The notes below the pieces were generated by a model, which was not told where the DNA came from, searched no databases, and was given only the letters and a program-made list of their open reading frames with translations. DNA of 64,000 nucleotides from Halodurantibacterium daqingensis (lineage in GTDB: Bacteria; Pseudomonadota; Alphaproteobacteria; Rhodobacterales; Rhodobacteraceae). Where the stretch lies: contig NZ_JBHTFQ010000002.1 in the NCBI RefSeq assembly GCF_042666235.1, forward strand, positions 124,001 through 188,000, given 5' to 3'. The position numbers were made by a program, and so were the translations under genes. Position 1 is the first letter of the stretch. Every line of letters starts with the position of its first letter. Below are positions 1 through 7,691 of this stretch, in pieces.

Positions 1-174
1 GTGGACCGGTTCGAAGAAATGGTCCGAGCGGATGATCGCGGCAATCCGGTCATAGACGTCGTTGTTGGTGAGAATCGCGCCCAGAAGCTGCTGCTCGGCC
101 TCGATGTTGTGGGGCAGGCTTTCGCCCGCCTCGGCATCTGCCGGTCTGGCCCGCAAAGCTGCAAGGTCGTTCAT
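1..174 (-). CDS. dnaB: Replicative DNA helicase DnaB, N-terminal fragment
   Basis: This is the first 58 codons of a gene that runs off the left edge of the window. The predicted start is the ATG complementary to 172-174, and the frame stays open to base 1. The peptide carries the motif LPHNIEAEQQLLG followed by AILTNNDVYDRI, which is the hallmark of the N-terminal (primase-interacting) domain of DnaB, the hexameric helicase that unwinds DNA at the replication fork. The ATPase domain lies outside the window, so completeness cannot be judged. The gene points the same way as pyrE/pyrC but is separated from them by about 150 bases with strong hairpins, so it is probably a separate transcription unit. 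Confidence 0.88.
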   Translation of the reverse strand, partial: MNDLAALRARPADAEAGESLPHNIEAEQQLLGAILTNNDVYDRIAAIIRSDHFFEPVH

Positions 175-267
175 GTCCTGTCCCTTCGTGATCCGCCGGG
201 TATCGCCGATCGGCGTGGGCCGATCAACCGGCTTCTCCCGTTTGCGCATTCTGCCGGCAAGGGTAGG

Positions 268-316
268 GCCGGTCAATCACCGGCTTCGGGGGACGGCGGG
301 GGATGGCCCGCCGTCC
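268..316 (-). terminator. Tandem hairpins downstream of pyrE
   Basis: Two inverted repeats lie just past the pyrE stop. One has 10-bp perfect arms (291-300 with 307-316, 6-base loop), and the other 6-bp arms (268-273 with 279-284, 5-base loop). Neither has a run of T on the pyrE strand. This suits a weak or Rho-assisted terminator, or a 3' end stabiliser. The structure also insulates dnaB from readthrough. Confidence 0.5.
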
Positions 317-326
317 GGGTGCAGCC

Positions 327-1001
327 TCAGGCGCGGGCGTCGCGCCAGGCCTGGGGGGCAGTCAGGAAGGCTTCCACCTCGGTCATGGTGCGATCGTCGA
401 AGGCGCCCGAGCTTTTGGCCTCGACCAGCACGTCCCACCAGGTGCAGAGGTGGTGCAGCTGCACGCCGTGATCGCCCAGCGTCTTGATGGTTTGCGGAAA
501 GATCCCGTAGTAGAAGATCACCGCCGTGTGGCCACAGGTCGCACCCGTTTCGCGGATCGCATCGACGAACGACAGCTTCGATCCGCCATCGGTGGTCAGA
601 TCCTCGACCAGAAGCACGCGCTGGCCTTCGGTCATCGCGCCCTCGATCCGGGCGTTGCGGCCATAGCCCTTGGGCTTCTTGCGCACATAGGTCATCGGCA
701 GGCCCATGCGTTCGGCGATCAGCGCCGCGAAGGGAATGCCGGCGGTCTCCCCGCCCGCCACGTTGTCGAAGGCTTCAAAACCCGCATCCCGCATCACGGT
801 GCAGGCCAGGAAATCCATCAGCGTCGCGCGGATACGAGGGTAGGAGATCAGCTTGCGGCAATCGATATAGACCGGCGAGGCCAGGCCCGAGGCGAAGATG
901 AACGGCTCTTCGGCATTGAAGTGAACCGCCTTGATTTCCAGCAGCATCCGCGCGGTCATCCGCGCCATCTCGGCCTTGTCGGGGAAGGAGGTTGGGATCA
1001 T
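327..1001 (-). CDS. pyrE: Orotate phosphoribosyltransferase
   Basis: The enzyme converts orotate and PRPP to orotidine 5'-monophosphate, the fifth step of de novo pyrimidine synthesis, in the cytoplasm. The 224-residue protein shows the PRPP-binding signature VLLVEDLTTDGGSK at residues 129-142 (acidic pair ED followed by TTDGGS). A substrate region around FIFASGLASPVYIDCRK (about 35-50) is also typical of the family. Its length matches PyrE proteins of Rhodobacterales. It follows pyrC after only 10 bases on the same strand, so the two are almost certainly co-transcribed. I kept the ATG at 1001 because it directly follows the pyrC stop. Confidence 0.95.
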   Translation of the reverse strand: MIPTSFPDKAEMARMTARMLLEIKAVHFNAEEPFIFASGLASPVYIDCRKLISYPRIRATLMDFLACTVMRDAGFEAFDNVAGGETAGIPFAALIAERMGLPMTYVRKKPKGYGRNARIEGAMTEGQRVLLVEDLTTDGGSKLSFVDAIRETGATCGHTAVIFYYGIFPQTIKTLGDHGVQLHHLCTWWDVLVEAKSSGAFDDRTMTEVEAFLTAPQAWRDARA

Positions 1002-1011
1002 CGGAGGCCTC

Positions 1012-2049
1012 TCAGTTGTTCACGTGCCAGTGCAGGGGGAAGCCGGGGTCAAAGACCGTCACCGGCCCCGCGCCCGTCTGGATCTTGTCGGGATAGATCA
1101 CCGGCGCACCGCGCGTCAGGGTAATCTGCGCCTCGTTCGGGGGCAGGCGGTAGAAGCGTGGGCCGTTGAGCGAGGTGAAGCCTTCCAGCCGATCCAGCGC
1201 GCCCTCCTGTTCGAACACCTCGGCCAGGATCGACAGGGTGTTCGTCGCGGTAAAGCAGCCCGCGCAGCCGCAGGCATGTTCCTTCAGCGCGTCGATATGC
1301 GGGGCGGAATCGGTGCCAAGGAAGAACCGCGCCTCGCCGCTGGTCGCGGCTTCCCGCAGGGCAAGGCGATGGCTTTCGCGTTTCGCCACCGGCAGGCAAT
1401 AGTAATGCGGTTTGATCCCGCCCACCAGGATGTGGTTGCGGTTGATGACCAGATGATGCGTGGTGATCGTCGCGCCAAGGTCGTCGCCGGCTGACCGCGC
1501 ATAGGCCACGGCGTCGGATGTGGTGATATGTTCCATCACCACCCGCAGCCCCGGCGTTGCCCGGCGGATCGGGTCAAGCACACGGTCGATGAACACGGCC
1601 TCGCGGTCAAAGATGTCCACGTCGCTGTCCGTCACCTCGCCATGCAGGCAGAGCGGCAGGCCGATCTCGGCCATCCTCTCGAGCACCGGGCGCACCTTGT
1701 CGAAATCACGCACGCCGGAATGGGAATTGGTGGTCGCGCCTGCGGGGTAGAGCTTGACGGCCTTCACAAGGCCCGAGGCGGCCGCGGCAGCCACATCGGC
1801 AGGGTCAGTTGCCTCCGTCAGATAGAGGGTCATCAACGGCTCGAAGGCCGCGCCCTCGGGCAGGGCGGCGAGGATACGGTCGCGGTAGGCGGCGGCCTGA
1901 TCGCCCGTCACCACTGGCGGCACGAGGTTCGGCATGATGATCGCGCGGGCGAAATGGCGGCTTGTTTCCGGCAGGATGCCTTTCAGCATTTCGCCGTCCC
2001 GAAGATGCAAATGCCAGTCGTCTGGGCGCCGTATCGTCAGTTTGGTCAT
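1012..2049 (-). CDS. pyrC: Dihydroorotase (class II, PyrC)
   Basis: This zinc enzyme catalyses reversible cyclisation of carbamoyl-aspartate to dihydroorotate, the third step of pyrimidine synthesis. The 345-residue protein carries the metal-binding HxH in DWHLHLRDG (His13, His15). It also has the lysine region VKLYPAGATTNS (about residue 96-107), where a carboxylated lysine bridges the two zincs, and further histidines in LCLHGE and MEHITT. Its length is that of the short, class II E. coli-type PyrC. It is the promoter-proximal gene of a pyrC-pyrE pair. Confidence 0.96.
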   Translation of the reverse strand: MTKLTIRRPDDWHLHLRDGEMLKGILPETSRHFARAIIMPNLVPPVVTGDQAAAYRDRILAALPEGAAFEPLMTLYLTEATDPADVAAAAASGLVKAVKLYPAGATTNSHSGVRDFDKVRPVLERMAEIGLPLCLHGEVTDSDVDIFDREAVFIDRVLDPIRRATPGLRVVMEHITTSDAVAYARSAGDDLGATITTHHLVINRNHILVGGIKPHYYCLPVAKRESHRLALREAATSGEARFFLGTDSAPHIDALKEHACGCAGCFTATNTLSILAEVFEQEGALDRLEGFTSLNGPRFYRLPPNEAQITLTRGAPVIYPDKIQTGAGPVTVFDPGFPLHWHVNN

Positions 2050-2141
2050 GATCCCCTCGCGTTTGGCGCTCCGTTACACGGTTTGCGCTGCAAAGGCGAG
2101 GGGGCGCGGGGTGTTCTGCGCGACCCTTGTGCCGGTCGCCC

Positions 2142-2780
2142 CTATTCGTTGGTCAGCGAGGCATCGATCTGGATCACCTGCGCGCCATCCGACTGGGACG
2201 GGATGATGATGACCTGCGCGCTGCCGATGCCCGGACCGGAAAACAGGATCTGCTGATCCTCGATCATCTGCGGGGACAGGTCCACCTGCCAGCCGCCTTC
2301 GCGCAACTGGTCGCGCCAGGTGGCGATCAGGGCCTCGGCATCCTCATGGGTCGAGAACTGCAGCAGACGGGTGCTCGAGCCGATGGCACTGTTGATGATG
2401 ATTTCCATGTCCTCGGGCAGGAGAATCGCTTCGGGCAGCCAGTCGTGCGGGCCCTCGCTGCCTGCATCACCTGTGGCGGCGCTGGGTTCCAGGAGGCTGT
2501 TGGCCGCGGGCGCGGGTTGGGCGCTGTCATCACTGAGATCCGCGCCTTCGGGGGTGCTGGTGCCTTCGGCTTCCGCCGGTTCGGGTTGCTGCTGGCCGGG
2601 ATCGGACAGGCCCGGCAGGGGCTGCCGGGCGTCATCACCCTGTGTCTGGCCTGGCGCCGTGGCGGGCGGGGCGGTCTCTTGCTGGGCGGATGCATGCGAT
2701 GCGACCCCAAGCGCAAGCGGAGCCGCGATGGCAAGAGCGCGCCAAACCGGCGCAACGCGGGGGCAGGGGGCTGTGGTCAT
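2142..2780 (-). CDS. Secreted protein of unknown function
   Basis: I do not recognise a family. The 212-residue product begins with a clear signal peptide: basic start, hydrophobic stretch at about residues 14-27, and ASAQ as the likely cleavage site near 33. A low-complexity segment rich in Pro, Gln, Ala and Glu follows (about 35-110). The C-terminal 90 residues look folded, with the segment ILFSGPGIGSAQVIIIPSQ near the end. It is therefore probably an exported periplasmic protein. It stands alone, 92 bases upstream of pyrC on the same strand, and could share a transcript with pyrC. No function is proposed. Confidence 0.7.
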   Translation of the reverse strand: MTTAPCPRVAPVWRALAIAAPLALGVASHASAQQETAPPATAPGQTQGDDARQPLPGLSDPGQQQPEPAEAEGTSTPEGADLSDDSAQPAPAANSLLEPSAATGDAGSEGPHDWLPEAILLPEDMEIIINSAIGSSTRLLQFSTHEDAEALIATWRDQLREGGWQVDLSPQMIEDQQILFSGPGIGSAQVIIIPSQSDGAQVIQIDASLTNE

Positions 2781-2894
2781 CGGTTACCTCGTACTTTTCA
2801 CGAATCCTTTGGCGGGCGGGCGACGATCGCGCCCCGCCCCGCCGAAGGCTTTGCCCACAGTTAGCGCTGTTGGCGCCGCCTTCCAACTGCAAGC

Positions 2895-2914
2895 GCGGCT
2901 TTATGCAAAGCCGC
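2895..2914. other. Perfect 8-bp hairpin in the ureD upstream region
   Basis: An 8-bp perfect inverted repeat (2895-2902 with 2907-2914, loop ATGC) is followed on the plus strand by a T-rich stretch. No plus-strand gene precedes it. It could act as a terminator that shields the urease operon, or lie in the leader of the minus-strand secreted-protein gene. The rest of 2781-3093 holds no gene that I can see. Confidence 0.4.
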
Positions 2915-3024
2915 CAATTGTTTTCCTGTGACCGAATGATAAGCATTCCGCCCATTTCATGAGCACGGCACAGTCCGGGAACATCCGCGGGTCAGCAGCA
3001 GCGGGCATCTCGCGCTCACGGTCA

Positions 3025-3052
3025 TTGCCGACACACCGTCATGGGCTAGAAA
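3025..3052 (+). promoter_or_regulatory. Candidate sigma-70 promoter for the urease operon
   Basis: A TTGCCG element at 3025-3030 and a TAGAAA element at 3047-3052 are separated by 16 bases and lie about 45 bases before the ureD start. The match is moderate. I did not see a convincing NtrC dyad nearby, although NtrC control of urease is established in Rhodobacter. Confidence 0.3.
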
Positions 3053-3093
3053 CAAGGCAGTGAATGCACCGGGGACCAGAGGAGCAACAGTCA

Positions 3094-3921
3094 ATGCTTG
3101 ACGGCGCCCCGCCAGCGATCGCCATCCAGCGCAGCACGGGGTCGGCGCAGGCCATGTTCAGGCGGGATGCCGGGCGCCTGAGGATTGCCCGGTTCGCGCA
3201 ATCTGGCTCGGCCAAGGTCATGATGCCGCGCAGCCACGGGCCGGTACCCGAAATTGTCTTTCTCAATACCTCGGGCGGGCTGACGGGAGGCGACCGCCTG
3301 GACTGGAGCCTTGATCTGGGGGCAGGCGTCGATCTGGTTGCCACCACCCAGACGGCGGAACGTGCCTATGCCAGCTCTGGCGGCAGGGCCGAGGTGCGCG
3401 TGACATTGGGCCTTGGCGATGACGCGCGGCTGGACTGGCTGCCGCAGGAAACCATCCTGTTCGATGCCAGCGCACTGGGGCGCCGCACGCTGGCCGATCT
3501 TGGCGCCGGTGCCCGGTTTCTGTTCTGCGAAATGGTGGTGCTGGGCCGGGCTGCGATGGGCGAGCATCTGCGGCAGGTCGCGCTGTCGGATTGGCGCGAG
3601 ATCCGGCGCGAGGGGCGGCCCGTTCTGGTCGAGCCGCTGCGCCTGACCGATGCAAGCCTGTCGGGCAGCGCCGCGATGCTGGGCGCCCATCGCGCGGTGG
3701 CGACTATCGCCCTTGTGGCGCCGGGTGCGGAGCTTATGCTTGAGCAGGTGCGCGCGGCCTTGCCCGCGGACGGCCCGGTCGAGGCGGCGGCGTCGGCGTG
3801 GAACGGAAAATGCGTCGTGCGGTTGCTGGCAGCGGATGCGTTACCCCTGAAACGGGCAGTGGCCGCGGTGCTGCATCTTCTGCGCGGCGGACGGCCGTTG
3901 CCAAGGGTCTGGCAGATATAG
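3094..3921 (+). CDS. ureD: Urease accessory protein UreD
   Basis: UreD is the scaffold that binds the urease apoenzyme and, with UreF and UreG, guides nickel into the active site. The 275-residue protein shows the family segment IVFLNTSGGLTGGDRL and the later LDWLPQETILFDA block, both diagnostic for UreD/UreH. I chose the ATG at 3094 because an AGAGGAG ribosome-binding site lies 9 bases before it. The alternative ATG at 3064 lacks one and would add 10 residues. It is the first gene of the ure cluster, 9 bases ahead of ureA. Confidence 0.93.
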   Translation: MLDGAPPAIAIQRSTGSAQAMFRRDAGRLRIARFAQSGSAKVMMPRSHGPVPEIVFLNTSGGLTGGDRLDWSLDLGAGVDLVATTQTAERAYASSGGRAEVRVTLGLGDDARLDWLPQETILFDASALGRRTLADLGAGARFLFCEMVVLGRAAMGEHLRQVALSDWREIRREGRPVLVEPLRLTDASLSGSAAMLGAHRAVATIALVAPGAELMLEQVRAALPADGPVEAAASAWNGKCVVRLLAADALPLKRAVAAVLHLLRGGRPLPRVWQI

Positions 3922-3930
3922 GAGCGAGCG

Positions 3931-4233
3931 ATGAACCTGACGCCACGCGAAAAGGACAAGCTGCTGATCAGCCTTGCCGCCATGGTGGCGCGCAACCGGC
4001 TGTCGCGCGGGGTCCTGCTCAACCATCCCGAAGCGATCGCCCTGATCACCGACTTCGTGGTCGAAGGCGCGCGCGACGGTCGCAGCGTTGCCGATCTGAT
4101 GGAGGCGGGCGCCCATGTGGTGCGCGCCGAGGATTGCATGCCCGGCATCGCCGAGATGATCCACGATGTGCAGGTCGAAGCCACTTTCCCGGACGGCACC
4201 AAGCTGGTGACCGTACACCACCCAATTCGTTGA
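3931..4233 (+). CDS. ureA: Urease subunit gamma
   Basis: This is the small structural subunit of nickel urease, which hydrolyses urea to ammonia and carbamate. The 100-residue length, the start MNLTPREKDKLLISLAAMVA, the segment HPEAIALITDFVVEGARDG and the end VTVHHPIR match UreA throughout. It forms a trimer of heterotrimers with UreB and UreC. It follows ureD closely and is followed by a 38-codon ORF before ureB, whereas many operons have ureA and ureB adjacent. Confidence 0.96.
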   Translation: MNLTPREKDKLLISLAAMVARNRLSRGVLLNHPEAIALITDFVVEGARDGRSVADLMEAGAHVVRAEDCMPGIAEMIHDVQVEATFPDGTKLVTVHHPIR

Positions 4234-4250
4234 AACGCAAGGATACCCCC

Positions 4251-4367
4251 ATGCCCGCCCTTATTCGCCGGATTTTCTCCATCCTGACCAGGGGCCTTCA
4301 GCCCGCGCCGGTTCCGGTTCCGGTCCGCGTCACCCCACAAAGGCGCCTGCACGGGCACCGCCGATGA
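4251..4367 (+). CDS. Small basic ORF between ureA and ureB
   Basis: The 38-codon ORF starts 17 bases after ureA, has an AAGGA ribosome-binding site 7 bases before its ATG, and ends in an ATGA overlap with ureB. The peptide is basic, with a hydrophobic/amphipathic start (MPALIRRIFSILTRG), a Pro-Val run in the middle, and an Arg/His-rich tail. I know no family for it. Because its stop overlaps the ureB start, it may serve mainly as a coupling leader for ureB translation rather than encode a working protein. Conservation in related ure operons would decide between these. Confidence 0.45.
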   Translation: MPALIRRIFSILTRGLQPAPVPVPVRVTPQRRLHGHRR

Positions 4368-4669
4368 TCCCGGGCGAGCTGTTCCCGGCTGCGGGCGAGA
4401 TCGTGCTGAATCAGGCAGCCCCCTCGATTACCCTCACCGTGGCCAATACCGGCGACAGGCCCGTGCAGGTGGGCAGCCACTATCACTTCGCCGAGGCCAA
4501 TCCGGGCCTCAGCTTTGACCGCGCGGCGGCACGCGGATTCCGACTTGATATCGCGGCCGGCACCGCTGTCCGGTTCGAGCCCGGACAAACCCGCGAGGTG
4601 CAGCTGGTGCCCCTTGCCGGTGCGCGGCGGGTCTTTGGCTTCAATCGCAAGGTGATGGGGGCCCTATGA
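4364..4669 (+). CDS. ureB: Urease subunit beta
   Basis: This is the second structural subunit of urease. The 101-residue protein shows the classic beginning MIPGELFPAAGEIVLN, the core TVANTGDRPVQVGSHYHFAEAN, and the end GFNRKVMGAL, all standard for UreB. Its ATG overlaps the stop of the preceding small ORF, and its stop overlaps the next ATG (4666-4669), indicating tight translational coupling through this part of the operon. Confidence 0.96.
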   Translation: MIPGELFPAAGEIVLNQAAPSITLTVANTGDRPVQVGSHYHFAEANPGLSFDRAAARGFRLDIAAGTAVRFEPGQTREVQLVPLAGARRVFGFNRKVMGAL

Positions 4670-4983
4670 AAGTTGCGACACCGGTCGATTACTGGCGCGC
4701 GGGCATCGCGATCTGGAGCATGATGGCCGAAGCTCAGGCAGTCATCACGTTGCGGTGCCTCGGGATGGTCGGGCTCTGGACGGCGCCGCCCGGCGAGGCC
4801 GCGCGCATGGTTCTGGAAAAGCAGCGCGCCTTCGCCCAATCGGGGCGTGCCGCGATGGCCAAGGCCGCCGCGGGCGGTGGCCCCGAGGCCGTGGCCCATG
4901 CCGCCGTGCGCCCGCTTGGCCGCGTGACGGCCGCGAATGTCGCCCGGCTCCGCAAGGCCGGGCCCCGCAAACCCAGGACGTAA
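4666..4983 (+). CDS. Unknown protein between ureB and ureC
   Basis: The 105-residue protein is translationally coupled to ureB by an ATGA overlap and sits 27 bases before ureC. It is rich in Ala and predicted helical, with AIWSMMAEAQAVITLR near residues 14-29 and an Arg/Lys-rich C-terminus (RLRKAGPRKPRT). The helical, Met/Ala-rich composition is loosely reminiscent of phasin-like proteins. That likeness is weak and I propose no function. Its place inside the structural gene block suggests a role in urease assembly or stability, but this is inference from position only. Confidence 0.7.
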   Translation: MKVATPVDYWRAGIAIWSMMAEAQAVITLRCLGMVGLWTAPPGEAARMVLEKQRAFAQSGRAAMAKAAAGGGPEAVAHAAVRPLGRVTAANVARLRKAGPRKPRT

Positions 4984-5010
4984 CGACCGCCCAAGCCACA
5001 GGACAACCGG

Positions 5011-6720
5011 ATGCCTGCCACGATTTCCCGCGCCGCCTATGCCGACATGTATGGCCCCACCACGGGCGATCGGCTTCGCCTTGCCGATACCGACCTCATC
5101 ATCGAGGTGGAACGCGATCTCACCATCTATGGCGAAGAGGTCAAGTTCGGCGGTGGCAAGGTGATCCGCGACGGGATGGGGCAAAGCCAGATGACCCGGG
5201 CCGAGGGCGCGATGGATACCGTCATCACCAACGCCCTGATCCTGGATCACACCGGGATCTACAAGGCCGATGTGGGGCTGCGGGACGGGCGGATCGCGAA
5301 GATCGGCAAGGCAGGCAATCCCGATACCCAACCCGCTGTCACCATCGTCATCGGCCCCGGGACCGAGATCATCGCGGGCGAAGGCCGGATCCTGACCGCG
5401 GGCGGTTTTGACGCCCATATCCACTTCATCTGTCCGCAGCAGATCGATGATGCGCTGCATTCCGGCGTCACCACCATGCTGGGTGGCGGCACCGGGCCGG
5501 CCCATGGCACGCTTGCGACCACCTGCACCCCGGGTCCCTGGCATATCGGGCGGATGATGCAGGCGCTGGACGCGGTTCCTGTGAATGTCGCCCTGGCCGG
5601 GAAGGGTAATGCGAGCCTTCCCGCAGCCCTTGTCGAACAGGTGCGGGCCGGGGTGGGGGCGCTGAAACTGCACGAGGACTGGGGCACCACCCCTGGCGCG
5701 ATCGACTGCTGCCTGACGGTGGCCGATGAACTGGACGTGCAGGTGATGATCCACACCGATACGCTGAACGAAAGCGGCTTCGTGGAGAACACGCTGGCGG
5801 CGATAGGGGGGCGGACCATTCACGCCTTTCATACCGAGGGCGCCGGCGGGGGCCATGCGCCCGATATCATGAAGGTGGTCAGCCATCCGAACGTGATCCC
5901 CAGTTCGACCAATCCCACGATGCCCTACACGGTGAACACGATCGAAGAGCATCTGGACATGCTGATGGTCTGCCATCACCTCGACAAGTCGATTCCCGAG
6001 GATGTGGCCTTTGCCGAAAGCCGGATCCGCCGTGAAACGATCGCCGCCGAGGATATCCTGCACGACATGGGGGCGTTCTCGATCATCTCGTCCGACAGCC
6101 AGGCGATGGGGCGGGTGGGCGAGGTCATCATCCGCACCTGGCAGACTGCGCACAAGATGAAGCAGCAGCGCGGCAGATTGTCCGAGGAGACGGGCAGCAA
6201 CGACAACTTCCGCGTCCGCCGCTATGTCGCGAAATACACGATCAACCCCGCCATTGCGCATGGCCTGTCACGCGACATCGGCTCGGTCGAGGAAGGAAAA
6301 CGCGCCGATCTCGTGCTCTGGTCGCCCGCCTTCTTCGGCGTGAAACCGGATATGGTGCTGGTCGGGGGAACGATCGCCATGGCCCAGATGGGCGACCCGA
6401 ACGCCTCGATCCCGACGCCGCAGCCGGTCTATTCGCGCCCGATGTTCGGCGCCTTTGGTCGTTCGGTCGAACGCTCGGCGGTGATCTTTACCTCGGGCGC
6501 CGCAGTCGATGCCGGCATCGGGGCGCATCTGGGCCTTGCCAAGGATCTGGTGCCGCTCTCGGGCACCCGGGGCATTGGCAAGCGCGACATGCGGCTGAAC
6601 GATGCCATGCCGCAGGTCGAGGTAAACCCCGAAACCTATGAGGTCCGCGCCGATGGCGAACTGCTTGTCTGCGCGCCAGCGGATACGTTGCCGCTCGCGC
6701 AGCGGTATTTCCTGTTCTGA
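5011..6720 (+). CDS. ureC: Urease subunit alpha (catalytic)
   Basis: This is the catalytic subunit, holding the dinuclear nickel centre. The 569-residue protein is full length. It shows GGFDAHIHFICPQ (first nickel-binding HxH), GALKLHEDWGTTP with the carbamylated lysine, HTEGAGGGHAPDI, and VCHHLDKSIPEDVAFAESR with the flap cysteine/histidine. The SSDSQAMGRVGE segment carries the catalytic aspartate. An amidohydrolase fold spans most of the protein. The operon breaks after ureC: a strong hairpin follows, and ureE lies almost 1 kb downstream. Confidence 0.97.
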   Translation: MPATISRAAYADMYGPTTGDRLRLADTDLIIEVERDLTIYGEEVKFGGGKVIRDGMGQSQMTRAEGAMDTVITNALILDHTGIYKADVGLRDGRIAKIGKAGNPDTQPAVTIVIGPGTEIIAGEGRILTAGGFDAHIHFICPQQIDDALHSGVTTMLGGGTGPAHGTLATTCTPGPWHIGRMMQALDAVPVNVALAGKGNASLPAALVEQVRAGVGALKLHEDWGTTPGAIDCCLTVADELDVQVMIHTDTLNESGFVENTLAAIGGRTIHAFHTEGAGGGHAPDIMKVVSHPNVIPSSTNPTMPYTVNTIEEHLDMLMVCHHLDKSIPEDVAFAESRIRRETIAAEDILHDMGAFSIISSDSQAMGRVGEVIIRTWQTAHKMKQQRGRLSEETGSNDNFRVRRYVAKYTINPAIAHGLSRDIGSVEEGKRADLVLWSPAFFGVKPDMVLVGGTIAMAQMGDPNASIPTPQPVYSRPMFGAFGRSVERSAVIFTSGAAVDAGIGAHLGLAKDLVPLSGTRGIGKRDMRLNDAMPQVEVNPETYEVRADGELLVCAPADTLPLAQRYFLF

Positions 6721-6808
6721 GTCGCGGATCGGGATGCGCCCCCGCGCGGGAAGCGGCGCTGGATCACCTTTTGGGCGATGGTGCGGACAGCCCGCGCGAA
6801 CGGGCCCT

Positions 6809-6834
6809 CTGCCGGAGGGCTGGCCCTCCGGCAG
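6809..6834 (+). terminator. Strong GC hairpin after ureC
   Basis: There is a perfect 11-bp inverted repeat (6809-6819 with 6824-6834, loop CTGG) 89 bases after the ureC stop, with no clear T-run. It could terminate or attenuate the ureDABC transcript, or act on the convergent small gene ending at 6943. Confidence 0.55.
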
Positions 6835-6942
6835 CTTCATTCCTGCCTCGTTCAACCGGCGCCTTGTCGCGCTTCTTGGCTGCGGGTGCTGTGACGCGTT
6901 CTGCGTCGGGTCTGCCTTCTGCTGCACCCTTCGCTTGTGCCC

Positions 6943-7224
6943 TCAGGCAATGGCACGTTGCGGAGGCGCCTGCCGCGGGCTCAGGACCACTTCGCGACGA
7001 TGCACGACCCGGTAATGGGCGGGGTTCGTCAGCACCTCTTCCGGAAGGCGCGACCGGTCGAAGACGTTGCAGCGATACTCCTGCACCTCGACGATATGGT
7101 TCACCCCTTCAACCCGCTGCGGACCGCGCAGGAACGTGCCGCGCAATTCGGTTTCGCGCATCCGCAAGCGGGTCATTTCTTCCTCGATGAAAGCCAGTTC
7201 CTCGACTGCCTGCCAAAGTTCCAT
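6943..7224 (-). CDS. Conserved-looking small protein inside the ure cluster, opposite strand
   Basis: The 93-residue protein runs against the urease genes. Its N-terminal half is a charged helix (ELAFIEEEMTRLRMRETELR, about residues 9-28), and the rest contains GVNHIVEVQEYRCNVFDRSRLP. I chose the ATG at 7224, preceded by AGGGGACGC; an upstream ATG at 7257 would add 11 residues. I recognise no domain. The coding-like composition and the coherent helix support a real gene. It separates ureC from ureE, so the accessory genes probably need a second promoter. Confidence 0.6.
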   Translation of the reverse strand: MELWQAVEELAFIEEEMTRLRMRETELRGTFLRGPQRVEGVNHIVEVQEYRCNVFDRSRLPEEVLTNPAHYRVVHRREVVLSPRQAPPQRAIA

Positions 7225-7379
7225 CTGCGTCCCCTGTCCGTCGTTCGGCAGGAACACTATTTCAGAGCCAGGTTAATGTTCCCCTAATGTTCGCATTGTC
7301 GGGAAGAATTTCTCGACAGGTGCCGAAAGCGCCTTATTCTGATGGCGGGGAGGTCAGGATCACACGGCAGGAGTGACGG

Positions 7380-7595
7380 ATGCGGCCAGCGAATTCACCC
7401 CTCAGCCCCGATGCCGGGGCCAGAATCGACCAGTATCTTGCGGGCCTGGGCCTGGGATTCAATCCGGCGCTCTTGCGGCGTGAAAGGTCCGACCAGATTG
7501 CGCGCCTGGAAGCGCTCAGTGATCGGGCCTTGCTGGCGCGTGGATTGCACAGGCGGGACATCCCCCGCCACGTCTTTCGCGATCTGTTTCCCTGA
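7380..7595 (+). CDS. Small DUF1127-like protein
   Basis: The 71-residue product ends with LEALSDRALLARGLHRRDI, which fits the DUF1127 (YjiS-like) pattern of an L-x2-L-x-D-R-x-L motif, then G-L, and R-x-D-I. Small arginine-rich DUF1127 proteins in Rhodobacter and Agrobacterium have been shown to bind RNA and affect RNA turnover. Here the match is to the C-terminal motif only. An AGGAG site lies 7 bases before the ATG. It reads in the same direction as ureEFG, 96 bases upstream of ureE, and may share their transcript. Confidence 0.6.
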   Translation: MRPANSPLSPDAGARIDQYLAGLGLGFNPALLRRERSDQIARLEALSDRALLARGLHRRDIPRHVFRDLFP

Positions 7596-7691
7596 CGCCG
7601 CACCGGAACGCAGCTGCAGGCCCGCAAGCGGTCTTGTCTATGCCGGAGCATTGCCTAAGATCGCTGCAAAGCATCTGCCCCGGAGGATATG

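Noticed and set aside
4483..6261. A 592-codon open frame opposite ureB-ureC
   Set aside because: Antisense to clear urease genes; composition follows from codon bias on the other strand.
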